A stretch of 64,000 nt of DNA from Aquibacillus halophilus (GCF_009649745.1 NZ_WJNG01000016.1:362-64361), one strand, 5' to 3'; positions 8,572-16,418 are shown, counted from the first letter of the stretch. The notes: generated from the letters alone by a model not told the origin. Translations and numbers: made by a program.

Positions 8572-9639
8572 ATGGTTGATTCTATTGATAAGCGTAAAGC
8601 CCAGCATATTGATATTACATTGAATAAAAAAGTAACAGGAAATAACATATCAACGGGGTTTGAGTCAGTACGATTTATTCATAATGCACTACCAGAAATT
8701 GACTTTGAAGAGATTGATATTTCACAGGAATTTTTGGGGAAAATCCAAAAAACTCCGTTTCTAATCAGTTCAATGACAGGTGGTGCTGAGCTTGCAGAAA
8801 CAATCAATCGCAATATTGCAATTACAGCAGAGGATAGAGGATGGGCGATTGGACTCGGTTCGACTCGGGCTTTAATCGAGAATAAGAAATATAGGTCTTC
8901 ATTCCAAGTTAGAAAATACGCACCAACTATTCCTATTATCGCAAATCTTGGAGCGGTTCAGCTTAATTACGGTTTCAATCTGGACAAGTGTGAGCAAATA
9001 ATTGAAATAACTGAAGCCGATGCACTAGTGCTTCACCTTAATAGTATTCAAGAAGTAATACAGCAAGGTGGAGATACGAACTTCAAAGACTTGTTAACTA
9101 AAATCGATAAGCTATGTAGTAAGCTAAGTGTTCCGATCGGAGTCAAAGAAGTTGGTTGGGGAATTGACGGAGCTGTTGCTAAAAAACTGTACGATGTTGG
9201 TGTGTCATTTGTTGACGTGGCAGGTGCAGGCGGCACGTCCTGGAGTCAGGTCGAAAAATATCGTTCCAATGAACCGGTCAAAAAGCTAGCAGCCGAAGCA
9301 TTTAGTGAATGGGGCATTCCAACGATTGATTGTATTGCATCTGTTCGAAAGCAAAACGAACAACAGCCACTTATTGCAAGTGGTGGAATGCATACGGGCT
9401 TGGACGGAGCAAAAGCGATTGCACTAGGAGCGGACATGGTTGGTTTTGGAAGATCCGTATTGCAAGCTGCAACGCAATCAGCCGATCAATTGCTTGAAAT
9501 GATGCAAACAAGAGAACTAGAATTACAAATGGCTATGTTTGGAATTGGTGCAACAACATTAAAAGAATTGCAACAAACAGACCGATTAGGTAAGGTAACC
9601 GGGACAGAGGGACAGGCACCTTGTCCCAGTGATTTTTAA
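8572..9639 (+). CDS. fni: Type 2 isopentenyl-diphosphate isomerase
   Basis: This 355-residue FMN-dependent TIM-barrel enzyme interconverts IPP and DMAPP. Typical segments are PFLISSMTGG, VGWGIDGAVAKKL, DVAGAGGTSW and ASGGMHTGLDGAKAIALGAD, the last binding FMN phosphate. It starts at ATG after AAGGAGTTTTTCTT and completes the cluster. Oddity: the last eleven or so residues (TGTEGQAPCPS and on) are encoded by a copy of the dispersed repeat at 9601-9627, so the native C-terminus has been overwritten. The enzyme needs reduced FMN, not iron. Confidence 0.93.
   Translation: MVDSIDKRKAQHIDITLNKKVTGNNISTGFESVRFIHNALPEIDFEEIDISQEFLGKIQKTPFLISSMTGGAELAETINRNIAITAEDRGWAIGLGSTRALIENKKYRSSFQVRKYAPTIPIIANLGAVQLNYGFNLDKCEQIIEITEADALVLHLNSIQEVIQQGGDTNFKDLLTKIDKLCSKLSVPIGVKEVGWGIDGAVAKKLYDVGVSFVDVAGAGGTSWSQVEKYRSNEPVKKLAAEAFSEWGIPTIDCIASVRKQNEQQPLIASGGMHTGLDGAKAIALGADMVGFGRSVLQAATQSADQLLEMMQTRELELQMAMFGIGATTLKELQQTDRLGKVTGTEGQAPCPSDF
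9601..9627 (+). repeat. Dispersed 27-bp repeat, copy 1
   Basis: The copy begins GGGACAGAGGGACAGGCACC and ends TTGTCCC, so GGGACA and TGTCCC ends are mutually inverted. An exact copy lies on the opposite strand at 13076-13102 and a one-base variant at 10781-10807. This copy is read as the 3' end of fni. Confidence 0.85.
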
Positions 9640-9647
9640 ACAGAAAG

Positions 9648-9690
9648 AAAAGGAGCTGAGCATGTTATCGTGCTTAGCTCCTTTTCATAG
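9648..9690 (+). terminator. Terminator of the mevalonate operon
   Basis: AAAAGGAGCTGAGCA pairs with TGCTTAGCTCCTTTT across an eight-base loop, with one G-U pair. The symmetric A and T tracts would allow function in both directions, but only the upstream operon needs it. The following bases up to the TTG at 9963 are AT-rich with no other gene seen. Confidence 0.8.
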
Positions 9691-9962
9691 CTATAATGGT
9701 TTTACTATTTTTAAATCATCATATAGCTTGATTATCGTTTGTTAATTAATTAACTAATTTTATTAAACTCATTTTTTTAAGAAAGAATTCAAACTTTCGT
9801 CTTTCAACATACTAGTATTTGTTTCTATTCTGTTTTCTAAAGAAGAGGTTATGATACAATAGTAGTAATTTTAAAAAATAAAGTTTGTACTAATAAATTG
9901 GACTGAATTATATAAACGGATAATTACCTAATTCACCTCATGATTTTAAAGGAGGAAAAAAG

Positions 9963-10778
9963 TTGAATGAATCAAAGAAGTTGTATAAAGAGGCAATGCT
10001 CGTACTAAAGGATACAAGTAGAACATTTTACATACCAATTAATCTCTTGGAACCCACTTTGAAGAAAACAGTAGCTTCTGCGTATTTATGTATGCGGGCG
10101 ATTGATGAAATTGAAGACCATGAAATGATCGAAAATGAAACGAAACAAAGCTTATTGCAAGATATTAGTGCACTTTTGAAGAGTAAGTTTGATGATGTTA
10201 AATATCGAGAGCTGCTTCAACAATATGAATCTATTTTACCAGAAGTTACATTACGACTTGGCGATTGGATTACTCTTTGTCCTGAGGGGATAGTTGAGAA
10301 AGTAAAAGAGTCAACAGGTATAATGGCAGATGGAATGGCTGAATGGGTAAAAAAAGATTGGTGTATTAGAAGCAAGGAAGAATTGGACGATTACACTTAT
10401 TATGTAGCTGGACTAGTCGGTGTCATGCTTTCAGATATATGGAAATGGTATGATAATACGGAGACAGATAGGGACCTTGCCATCGCTTTTGGAAGGGGAC
10501 TACAGTCAGTAAATATATTGCGTAATCAACAAGAAGACCACGAACGTGGTGTAAGTTTCATGCCAGATAATTGGAATCGCGATGATATGTTTGATTATGC
10601 TACAGCAAATTTAAGCTTGGCAGATGAATACATGAAGGATATAAATAACCGAAGCATCAAATTGTTTTGTAAAATTCCCTTAGCACTTGCAAATAAAACA
10701 CTTAAGGCGTTAAAGAATGGTAGAGAAAAAATTTCCCGAAACGAAGTAGAAGAAATCGTCGAACAGATCACCAAATAG
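9963..10778 (+). CDS. Squalene/phytoene synthase-like protein
   Basis: A 271-residue all-helical trans-prenyltransferase-like protein. The first aspartate motif is DEIED at residues 48-52 after YLCMRAI, close to the DTVED of squalene synthases. The second region reads NILRNQQEDHERGVSFMP, where families normally have RD; the first aspartate is here asparagine. Such proteins condense two prenyl diphosphates head to head, but some Bacillus relatives (YisP) only remove diphosphate from farnesyl diphosphate. The start is TTG with GGAGG seven bases upstream. It lies directly after the mevalonate operon but behind a terminator, so it is a downstream isoprenoid consumer by context. Confidence 0.75.
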   Translation: MNESKKLYKEAMLVLKDTSRTFYIPINLLEPTLKKTVASAYLCMRAIDEIEDHEMIENETKQSLLQDISALLKSKFDDVKYRELLQQYESILPEVTLRLGDWITLCPEGIVEKVKESTGIMADGMAEWVKKDWCIRSKEELDDYTYYVAGLVGVMLSDIWKWYDNTETDRDLAIAFGRGLQSVNILRNQQEDHERGVSFMPDNWNRDDMFDYATANLSLADEYMKDINNRSIKLFCKIPLALANKTLKALKNGREKISRNEVEEIVEQITK

Positions 10779-10780
10779 TG

Positions 10781-10825
10781 GGGACAGAGGGACAGGCACC
10801 ATGTCCCATTCCCTTTGTCCCAGCT
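10781..10825 (+). repeat. Dispersed repeat, copy 2 with extension
   Basis: Positions 10781-10807 match the 27-bp repeat at 9601 with one change (CACCATGTCCC for CACCTTGTCCC). A further ATTCCCTTTGTCCC follows. It begins three bases after the stop of the synthase gene, so it again sits at a gene's 3' end. Confidence 0.8.
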
Positions 10826-10949
10826 TCCAAACTCTTTGCCAAGCATTTGTCCGTGGATAGTTATCCATATGATGATACTTGGTATTTTTTTATGAATCCT
10901 TAGGTAATTGAAGGACGTCAGAATGCAAGAATGCTGGATAAAAGACTAA

Positions 10950-11654
10950 TCAATCTGGCATATAATTAGAGGGGTTTTGTGAAGGGAAATTGTGCTCATC
11001 TATTTCTACAAACCCAGATTGATTGAGATATGCCAGTGTTAGCTCTGGTATATCTGATTTTTCCTTGCCGTAACTATTCAGTTGTTGGACTAACCAATTG
11101 ATATCTTTTTTTAAAAAATCCAAATTTTCCTTTATTATTTTCCCATCCATAACTAATGGGATTGGTATGAATTCTGGGCGCGGTGTTAGGTTAATATCAG
11201 TGGCTTCAAGCGGTCGCTTTGAAGATTTTGGTATGACACTTAACTTCCCATTTGATTCAAGAGCTGCAAAATCAATATCTTTAGGGTTTGTGTACCCTTT
11301 TGTTCTTAAATCACCTAACAAGGTTTCCGTTGTCATCTTCATCTTTTGAAGTCCTTTTTCATCGATATCGCCATTTCGAATCAAAACTGTCGGGCCAGGA
11401 ATGATAAATCGGTGAATCTTCTTATTTAGGGATAAGTAGGACATTCCTAAATAAAAAGCAGTTATGAGTACCCCATAGTATGAAGATTTCAATGGTTTAT
11501 CTTGGATTAACGGTTCACTTAGTAAATTTGAAATTAGACCGACAAATAACAAATCTAATGGTGTCATTTCCGCTACTGCTTTCTTTCCAGATATTCTTAT
11601 AACGATAAATCCAACAACAAATAAAAGTAGGGGATTAAAAAAATACTCTAACAA
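10950..11654 (-). CDS. DUF421 (YetF/YcaP-type) membrane protein
   Basis: About 234 residues. Three N-terminal membrane helices (residues 4-75) are followed by a cytoplasmic alpha/beta domain containing RFIIPGPTVLIRNGDID and LLGDLRTKGY, the hallmark of the DUF421/YetF family in spore formers. The TTG at 11654 has GAGGTGAT at the best distance; an in-frame GTG at 11663 overlaps that site. The C-terminal tail ends EHNFPSQNPSNYMPD. Family members are found in spore or envelope contexts; the biochemical role is unknown. Confidence 0.8.
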   Translation of the reverse strand: MLEYFFNPLLLFVVGFIVIRISGKKAVAEMTPLDLLFVGLISNLLSEPLIQDKPLKSSYYGVLITAFYLGMSYLSLNKKIHRFIIPGPTVLIRNGDIDEKGLQKMKMTTETLLGDLRTKGYTNPKDIDFAALESNGKLSVIPKSSKRPLEATDINLTPRPEFIPIPLVMDGKIIKENLDFLKKDINWLVQQLNSYGKEKSDIPELTLAYLNQSGFVEIDEHNFPSQNPSNYMPD

Positions 11655-11716
11655 AAGTATCACCTCAACCCCATTATTTCCATATTAAAGATGTTTACTA
11701 CTTTAAATACCAAAAA

Positions 11717-11741
11717 GGGACAAGGAGAGGCTTCTTGTCCC
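11717..11741 (-). repeat. Dispersed repeat, divergent copy
   Basis: GGGACAAGGAGAGGCTTCTTGTCCC is an imperfect inverted repeat with the same GGGACA...TGTCCC ends as the 9601 family but a changed centre. It lies between the DUF421 and UPF0303 genes and could act as a terminator hairpin. Confidence 0.5.
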
Positions 11742-11786
11742 TACTTTCTAGAAGAAAAATCCCATATCCCGTGTCCCATGTCCATA

Positions 11787-12257
11787 CTAATTTACATTTA
11801 GGTATTCGCTTAGGACACTTGTAATCATCCTATGATCTTCTTCCCCAGTTAGGCCCGATACAGTAATAGTACCTATAATTCCAGTATCCTTGATAATTAG
11901 AGGGAAAGCTCCACCTTCAGCAGCATAATCTTTTGGATCTAGAGAATGTGATTCTACATTGGAATTAATAGATTTAAGATAGACATGCATATAGTAGGAA
12001 CTGTGCTTGAAATGGGATAAAACATTATTTTTTCGAGTTACCCATTCATCGTTGTTGGTGGTTGTTCCATTCATTTTGGTGTAAAACAACGGTTCTCCAT
12101 CTCTTTGAATATTAACAACGATAGATTTATTTTCCTTTAGTGCCTTTTCTATGATTCTTGAACCAATTTGATATGCCGTAATGTTAGTAAACTCTGAAAA
12201 CTGGAAATCAGTCTCTTCTTTAAGTAGATCATCCAATATAGCATTATAATTTTCCAT
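11787..12257 (-). CDS. UPF0303/HbpS-like (GlcG family) protein
   Basis: A 156-residue soluble protein with the GlcG/HbpS fold features: ITAYQIGSRIIEKALKEN, IVVNIQRDGEPLFYTK, and a C-terminal glycine-rich AEGGAFPLIIKDTGIIGTI. Relatives are annotated as UPF0303 or 'heme-degrading domain' proteins, but true catalysis is not established for most. The start is supported by AAAGGGACGTGCTTCT. It stands alone on the minus strand. Confidence 0.8.
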   Translation of the reverse strand: MENYNAILDDLLKEETDFQFSEFTNITAYQIGSRIIEKALKENKSIVVNIQRDGEPLFYTKMNGTTTNNDEWVTRKNNVLSHFKHSSYYMHVYLKSINSNVESHSLDPKDYAAEGGAFPLIIKDTGIIGTITVSGLTGEEDHRMITSVLSEYLNVN

Positions 12258-12486
12258 AGAAGCACGTCCCTTTTTAAGAATATCTTGTCAATAATAATTA
12301 TATATGTTTTGGAGTTTAATTCACAGTAAAGTAGGAAGTTTCATTGAGAATGATGGTTTTTACAGGAAACTAACGATAATTCTATTAATCATCGAATAAT
12401 ATGAGTAAAATCAATAAGGAATAGGGTCCCAAAACCAAGAAGGACACATTAAATAACTAATTTATTAAGTTTATTTTTTTTTAGTC

Positions 12487-12627
12487 TTAAATAGGTGTAC
12501 ACAATAAATTACCACTATTAATCCCAAGTATAGGTCTTAATCCCCAACCTTGTTGTCCCATTTGGCGCAACCATTGTTCTTCATCATCCTACCATGCCCA
12601 AAAGTGTTTAAATCTTTTTTTAACCAC
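12487..12627 (-). pseudogene. Decayed DUF2812 gene fragment
   Basis: Overlapping the end of padR, a GTG at 12627 opens a frame reading VVKKRFKHFWAW, then an in-frame TAG, then DDEEQWLRQMGQQGWGLRPI, and stops at 12487. The second part is the N-terminal signature of DUF2812 membrane proteins, in which a WL..M...GW.L stretch is typical. In Bacillota a DUF2812 gene usually follows a PadR regulator in a two-gene operon, so this is a truncated relic of that partner. The stop and loss of the rest of the gene make it non-functional. Confidence 0.7.
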
Positions 12628-12967
12628 TTTCAGTACCTCCTAACTTCTTTATATAATCCTTACTCATATGAACTAGTTCTTCTAAACGAATGTATTCCAG
12701 TTTAACTAATTCACGACCAAATTCAGTTAATTGGTAGCTTTTTTTTCGATCTCCAGTATTTTCATCTAACTTAACAATAATGAATTGCTTTTCTAATTTA
12801 CTTAACGCACCATACAATGTCCCAGGGCCTATCCTAACAGTTCCTTCACTCATCTCCTGTACTTTTTGCATAATTCCATACCCATGTAAGGGCTCAATCA
12901 ACGATAGCAAAATGTAATAGGTTGTATGAGTCAAAGGGAGAAAGCTTTCTGCACTTTTTTTCTTCAA
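12620..12967 (-). CDS. PadR-family transcriptional regulator
   Basis: A 115-residue winged-helix protein. The N-terminal PadR domain reads LTHTTYYILLSLIEPLHGYGIMQKV, then GTLYGALSKLEKQFII and GDRKKSYQLTEFGREL forming the wing. The TTG at 12967 has TGGAGGAATTT before it and is preferred over an in-frame TTG that overlaps the ribosome site. Its upstream region holds two overlapping ATATCG dyads (13014-13049), suggesting autorepression. The normal DUF2812 partner downstream is decayed, leaving the regulator without an obvious local target. Confidence 0.85.
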   Translation of the reverse strand: MKKKSAESFLPLTHTTYYILLSLIEPLHGYGIMQKVQEMSEGTVRIGPGTLYGALSKLEKQFIIVKLDENTGDRKKSYQLTEFGRELVKLEYIRLEELVHMSKDYIKKLGGTESG

Positions 12968-13013
12968 CTTAAATTCCTCCAATGCGTAGATAATATAATA
13001 TAATGTCTAATGA

Positions 13014-13049
13014 TATATCGACTGGCGATATATATCGGTTGACGATATA
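13014..13049. promoter_or_regulatory. Tandem dyads, probable PadR operator
   Basis: TATATCG-5-CGATATA occurs twice in succession, at 13014-13032 and 13031-13049, sharing two bases, centred 17 bases apart. They lie some 50-80 bases upstream of the padR start codon, over the expected promoter. PadR proteins bind ATGT/ATAT-rich dyads of this size and commonly repress their own operon. Confidence 0.6.
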
Positions 13050-13075
13050 ATAACTCTATATTCAAAATTTGTCAA

Positions 13076-13102
13076 GGGACAAGGTGCCTGTCCCTCTGTC
13101 CC
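13076..13102 (-). repeat. Dispersed 27-bp repeat, copy 3 (inverted)
   Basis: Read on the minus strand this is base-for-base identical to the copy at 9601-9627. It lies between divergent genes (padR and the coat protein at 13222) and just upstream of the PadR operator dyads. Confidence 0.85.
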
Positions 13103-13221
13103 ATGAAATAAACATTAATGATTGGCTCTATGTTTAAATAAATAACGATAAGTTAAAAGAACCAATAGCCGATAGAGAGCATAGGCTATTTTGTTAAGTG
13201 AAAATTAAAGGAGTGAATAGG

Positions 13222-13464
13222 ATGTCCAATCACTACCAGCAACTACAGTTCATATCGCCAACTGGAACATTGGCGCCCCATGAGGCCATAGGATTAGATG
13301 AACTTATAGCATTCAAAGCAGTAGCCCTTACCAGACTAAAAGATTTTGTATGCGAGGTGCGAGATCCTGAGCTAAGACAACTGTATTTCGAAGCAATTCA
13401 AGTAATGGAAAAGCACATTATTGAAACTGCTAACATGCTTAACTACAGGCCAATCCTTCCATAG
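13222..13464 (+). CDS. CotF-like spore coat protein
   Basis: An 80-residue helical protein starting MSNHYQQLQFISPTG after TTAAAGGAGTGAATAG. The segment LAPHEAIGLDELIAFKAVALTRLK and VRDPELRQLYFEAI matches the helical pattern of the CotF/YhcQ/YraD coat-protein family. It is followed 22 bases later by a related gene. Coat proteins of this type are made in the mother cell; no clear SigE or SigK promoter was identified. Confidence 0.65.
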   Translation: MSNHYQQLQFISPTGTLAPHEAIGLDELIAFKAVALTRLKDFVCEVRDPELRQLYFEAIQVMEKHIIETANMLNYRPILP

Positions 13465-13486
13465 GATAGAAAGGTGGAAAAGAAAA

Positions 13487-13762
13487 ATGAAAGATGATCG
13501 TTTTTACGCACTTGAGCTCTTACTTGCTGCAAAACATATAGTAAAAGATGCTTCTTCAGTTATTACAGAAACATCAACACCACTTGTCAGAGAAGCACTA
13601 CTTAAACAGCTAAATGAGATGGTCCATTTACATGCTAAAACTTTTCACTATGCACATGACAAAGGGATATTCCCGTCTTATAAAAGGGATCTTCTCATTC
13701 AAATGGATATTCATCAAGGTTTTAAAGCTGTACATTCTTCTATTGATACCACCCAAGTCTAG
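13487..13762 (+). CDS. CotF-like spore coat protein, second copy
   Basis: A 91-residue helical protein starting MKDDRFYALELLLAAKHIVK. Its helix pattern (LVREALLKQLNEMVHLHAKTF) is that of CotF/YgzC-type coat proteins and it is adjacent to a related gene. The start codon has AGAAAGGTGG upstream; a longer frame would overlap the preceding gene by 44 bases and is unlikely. A terminator follows at 13880. Confidence 0.6.
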   Translation: MKDDRFYALELLLAAKHIVKDASSVITETSTPLVREALLKQLNEMVHLHAKTFHYAHDKGIFPSYKRDLLIQMDIHQGFKAVHSSIDTTQV

Positions 13763-13879
13763 AGTAGACAAACTGGTTAAGAAGAACGAAGAGAGATAAT
13801 TTAAGAATATCTTTCGCAATCGATCTATGGGTCACTTTTTATGATTAAAGGTTGGTTATAGTAAAAACAATTTAAATTT

Positions 13880-13913
13880 AAAACAGTGGGAAACTAATGC
13901 TTCCCGCTGTTTT
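13880..13913 (+). terminator. Terminator after the coat gene pair
   Basis: AAAACAGTGGGAA pairs with TTCCCGCTGTTTT across an eight-base loop. The stretch 13763-14164 otherwise shows no gene; it contains AT-rich sequence that must include the promoter of the aldo/keto reductase gene. Confidence 0.75.
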
Positions 13914-14164
13914 AACGTTCAAGCTGATATATAGGCAATGGTTATAAGGTAGGAATTGAAACTGACATTAATGTCACACAGATAAAAAACCGATTTTTCA
14001 GGTAGATCATTAGGAATAAGTATTATTATCTGGTCTGGGATAAACATAGAAAATAGTAAAGTGAATTATGTAAAAGATTTACACCACTATGTTTTTAAAA
14101 GTTTAAACTGTGAAGTTTCGTCAGAATTATGGTAATATTGAGATAATTTGAAGGAGTGATTAAA

Positions 14165-15010
14165 ATGGGTAATTCCATACCTGAAATAACACTTAACGAT
14201 GGTATTACAATACCGGTAATCGGGTTAGGTACATATAAACTTAATGGTAATCAGGGTGCCAATTCTATACAGAATGCTATTGATGATATTGGCTATCGAC
14301 TAATTGACTCTGCTTATAATTATGAAAATGAAGGAACAGTGGGGGAAGCCGTTAAACGGAGCTCTGTTTCAAGAGAAGAGTTAAGAATTACATCGAAATT
14401 GCCAGGACGATATCAAGCGTACGAAAAAGCTATTACTACCGTTGAAGAATCATTGTATCGGGCAAATTTAGATTATTATGATTTGTATCTAATTCATTGG
14501 CCTAATCCTATACAGGATCACTACGTGGAAGCTTGGCAGGCATTAATTGATGCTAAAAAACAAGGGCTTATTCGGTCGATTGGTGTCTGCAATTTCTTAC
14601 CAGAGCATCTAGCGCGGTTAGAAAAAGAAACGGGCGTAAAGCCGAGCATAAACCAAATTGAATTACATCCATTTTTTAATCAAGCCCAACAAAGAGATTG
14701 GCATGAAAAAAATGCGATTAAAACACAATCCTGGAGTCCATTAGCTCGGGCAAATGACATTTTACTAAATAAGATAATTAAACAGATCGCCGACAATCAT
14801 AATAAGTCTATTACACAAGTTATCTTACGGTGGCACTATCAACTCGGTGCCATATCTATTCCTAAATCTTCCTCTCCTGATAGACAGCTTGAAAACATTT
14901 CAATATTTGATTTTTCTTTAAATGAAGCGGAAATGGGTCATATTTCAGGATTAACTAAAGCTGACGGTAGACTTAATAATCTAGATCCTGCCACATACGA
15001 GGAATTTTAA
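14165..15010 (+). CDS. Aldo/keto reductase
   Basis: A 281-residue NADPH-dependent TIM-barrel reductase. Seen are DGITIPVIGLGTYKL, the active-site segment RLIDSAYNYENE (Asp and Tyr of the tetrad), TSKLPGR (Lys), YYDLYLIHWPNP (His), SIGVCNF and IPKSSSPDRQLENISIFDF, which binds the cofactor phosphate. The ATG at 14165 has GAAGGAGTGAT upstream; the in-frame GTG at 14156 overlaps that site. It is close to B. subtilis YtbE/YvgN-type reductases of small aldehydes such as methylglyoxal. It stands alone. Confidence 0.88.
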   Translation: MGNSIPEITLNDGITIPVIGLGTYKLNGNQGANSIQNAIDDIGYRLIDSAYNYENEGTVGEAVKRSSVSREELRITSKLPGRYQAYEKAITTVEESLYRANLDYYDLYLIHWPNPIQDHYVEAWQALIDAKKQGLIRSIGVCNFLPEHLARLEKETGVKPSINQIELHPFFNQAQQRDWHEKNAIKTQSWSPLARANDILLNKIIKQIADNHNKSITQVILRWHYQLGAISIPKSSSPDRQLENISIFDFSLNEAEMGHISGLTKADGRLNNLDPATYEEF

Positions 15011-15103
15011 ATTATAATTCTTATATCTTATAACTGAAGTTAAGTGTAGATTCCTCGGTTCGGATATTTGTCTATGCCACGAACTGAATTTTCTTTCAGA
15101 ATA

Positions 15104-15136
15104 AAATAGCCCTTAAAATTTAAGTAAGGGCTATTT
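15104..15136. terminator. Bidirectional terminator between convergent genes
   Basis: AAATAGCCCTTA and TAAGGGCTATTT form a 12-bp perfect stem with A and T tracts on both sides. It lies between the aldo/keto reductase gene and the minus-strand DinB gene. Confidence 0.8.
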
Positions 15137-15156
15137 AACTACAATAATTATTGTAT

Positions 15157-15645
15157 TCAATTGTTTTCTTGTGTTGGTCCCATGATTCCAGGAACAGTCA
15201 ACCCTGCTTGTCGAAGTAGAACTGTCATTTGACCACGGTGATGTGTTTGGTGATCAATTAGTTGTCTTAGTAATACACCTCGAGGCGTTAATCTCCCAAA
15301 AAAATCGACTTCTTCAATCATTTGTTTATCTGTTAGATATTGTTCTGCTTCCTGCAGAAGTTCCTCGGAAACTTTTTTATACGTATGGAGAATGGTACTA
15401 GCATCTTTCGGTACTTCTTTAGATTCTGAAGATGGTTTTAGATTAAGTCCAACCAGTTCAGCGTAGAAAGCGGGAACGGTTGCCAGATGCCAACCAAGCC
15501 AGCCAAGTGAATTATGTCCTTCTACGATAACTTGATCTAATGTCTCATCCGTCATAGATTCAAAAACTTGAGTTGTCCCCTTTGATGCGTTTGCCCAATC
15601 TGTTATAAAATCAGTTACTTTTCGATAGATAATTATCATCTCCAT
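15157..15645 (-). CDS. DinB/YfiT-like four-helix protein
   Basis: A 162-residue protein with the DinB fold pattern: an N-terminal helix, NSLGWLGWHLATVPAFYAEL, and the metal-binding DHQTHHRGQMTVLLRQ near residue 135. The His residues at the second and fourth helices are those that bind metal in the family, which includes thiol transferases (bacillithiol S-transferase) and uncharacterised stress proteins. The start is uncertain: there is no strong ribosome site before MEMIIIYRK, and later codons are possible. GATAATTATC near the start resembles half a Fur box but is coding. Confidence 0.75.
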   Translation of the reverse strand: MEMIIIYRKVTDFITDWANASKGTTQVFESMTDETLDQVIVEGHNSLGWLGWHLATVPAFYAELVGLNLKPSSESKEVPKDASTILHTYKKVSEELLQEAEQYLTDKQMIEEVDFFGRLTPRGVLLRQLIDHQTHHRGQMTVLLRQAGLTVPGIMGPTQENN

Positions 15646-15691
15646 TTTTATACAGTCTTATTGTAAGTATTGTAAACATATGATTTTCTAA

Positions 15692-15729
15692 AACGAAGAG
15701 ACATGGGTGAAAACTCATGTCTCTTCGTT
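15692..15729 (-). terminator. Terminator overlapping the 3' end of a gene
   Basis: AACGAAGAGACATG pairs with CATGTCTCTTCGTT. The right arm contains the last codons and stop of the minus-strand gene at 15715, and TTTTAG follows on that strand. Confidence 0.75.
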
Positions 15730-16035
15730 AAGAATTCCTAATGATCTTATATTCGATTTTGTTTCCTCTGTACCCAGTTCATAAACCTTTCTGTATAACT
15801 CTTCTAAAGTTTTTTGAAAGGAATCTCGTTTATTATCAATACTTTTCTCCGAAAGAGGTTTTTCGACCATTGATTTAGCTGCGTCTTTGTCCATCGCTGA
15901 AGCCTGGTATAAAAGGTACTCCAAATCATATAATTCCTTTCCATCTACAATAACTTCAAAGTATGTGTGATCCACACCTATTTTTTCTTTGTCTATTCTA
16001 CCAGCTTCTATTGAAATATAGTATGTTTCTTTCAT
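15715..16035 (-). CDS. Hypothetical cytoplasmic protein
   Basis: A 106-residue acidic protein starting MKETYYISIEAGRIDKEKIG, with AGGAGTTGGATATA as ribosome site, which decides against the upstream in-frame ATG. The N-terminus looks like a beta-hairpin domain (YFEVIVDGKELYDLEYLLYQA) followed by a long charged helix. No family is recognised. Its terminator hairpin encodes the last residues. Confidence 0.5.
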   Translation of the reverse strand: MKETYYISIEAGRIDKEKIGVDHTYFEVIVDGKELYDLEYLLYQASAMDKDAAKSMVEKPLSEKSIDNKRDSFQKTLEELYRKVYELGTEETKSNIRSLGILNEET

Positions 16036-16253
16036 TATATCCAACTCCTATTAATTTAGTTATTTTTAAATTTCCCGTCATATCTTAAGTTAAACATGGG
16101 ACCCGGTTATTTAGCCGAAATTATTAGAGACTTTCATTTTAACCTACATTAACTAAGAATCATTAAATCACCAAAAAAACAGGATATTCGCCCTTCCAAT
16201 TTAACTATTTATTCATAGGTTAGTAATGTAGCAGTTGAAAGGAGGCTAAATTG

Positions 16254-16346
16254 ATGAGTGCAGGATACGGTTATGGTGGAGGTTTTGCGTTAATCGTAGT
16301 ATTGTTTATCCTTCTAATCATTATTGGAACATCTTATGGATATTAA
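16254..16346 (+). CDS. YjcZ-family sporulation miniprotein
   Basis: This 30-residue protein reads MSAGYGYGGGFALIVVLFIL and ends LIIIGTSYGY: a Gly/Tyr-rich head, one membrane helix and a Tyr-rich tail. That is the YjcZ family of tiny spore-associated membrane proteins. GAAAGGAGGCTAAATTG precedes the ATG. Several paralogues and fragments lie between 19.2 and 20.9 kb. Function in the family is not known beyond expression during sporulation. Confidence 0.85.
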   Translation: MSAGYGYGGGFALIVVLFILLIIIGTSYGY

Positions 16347-16379
16347 TACAATTTAACAATTGTGATTTTTTGAAAAGAG

Positions 16380-16418
16380 AAAGGTATGGCAGTACTAACT
16401 TCTGTCATACCTTTTTGT
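16380..16418 (+). terminator. Terminator of the YjcZ-like gene
   Basis: AAAGGTATGGCAG pairs with CTGTCATACCTTT (one G-U) over a nine-base loop, followed by TTGTATTTTG. Confidence 0.75.

Noticed and set aside
15630-15645. GATAATTATC near the start of the DinB gene, resembling a Fur half-site
   Set aside because: It matches only part of the 7-1-7 consensus and lies within the first codons; the perfect box at 3582 sets a much higher standard.
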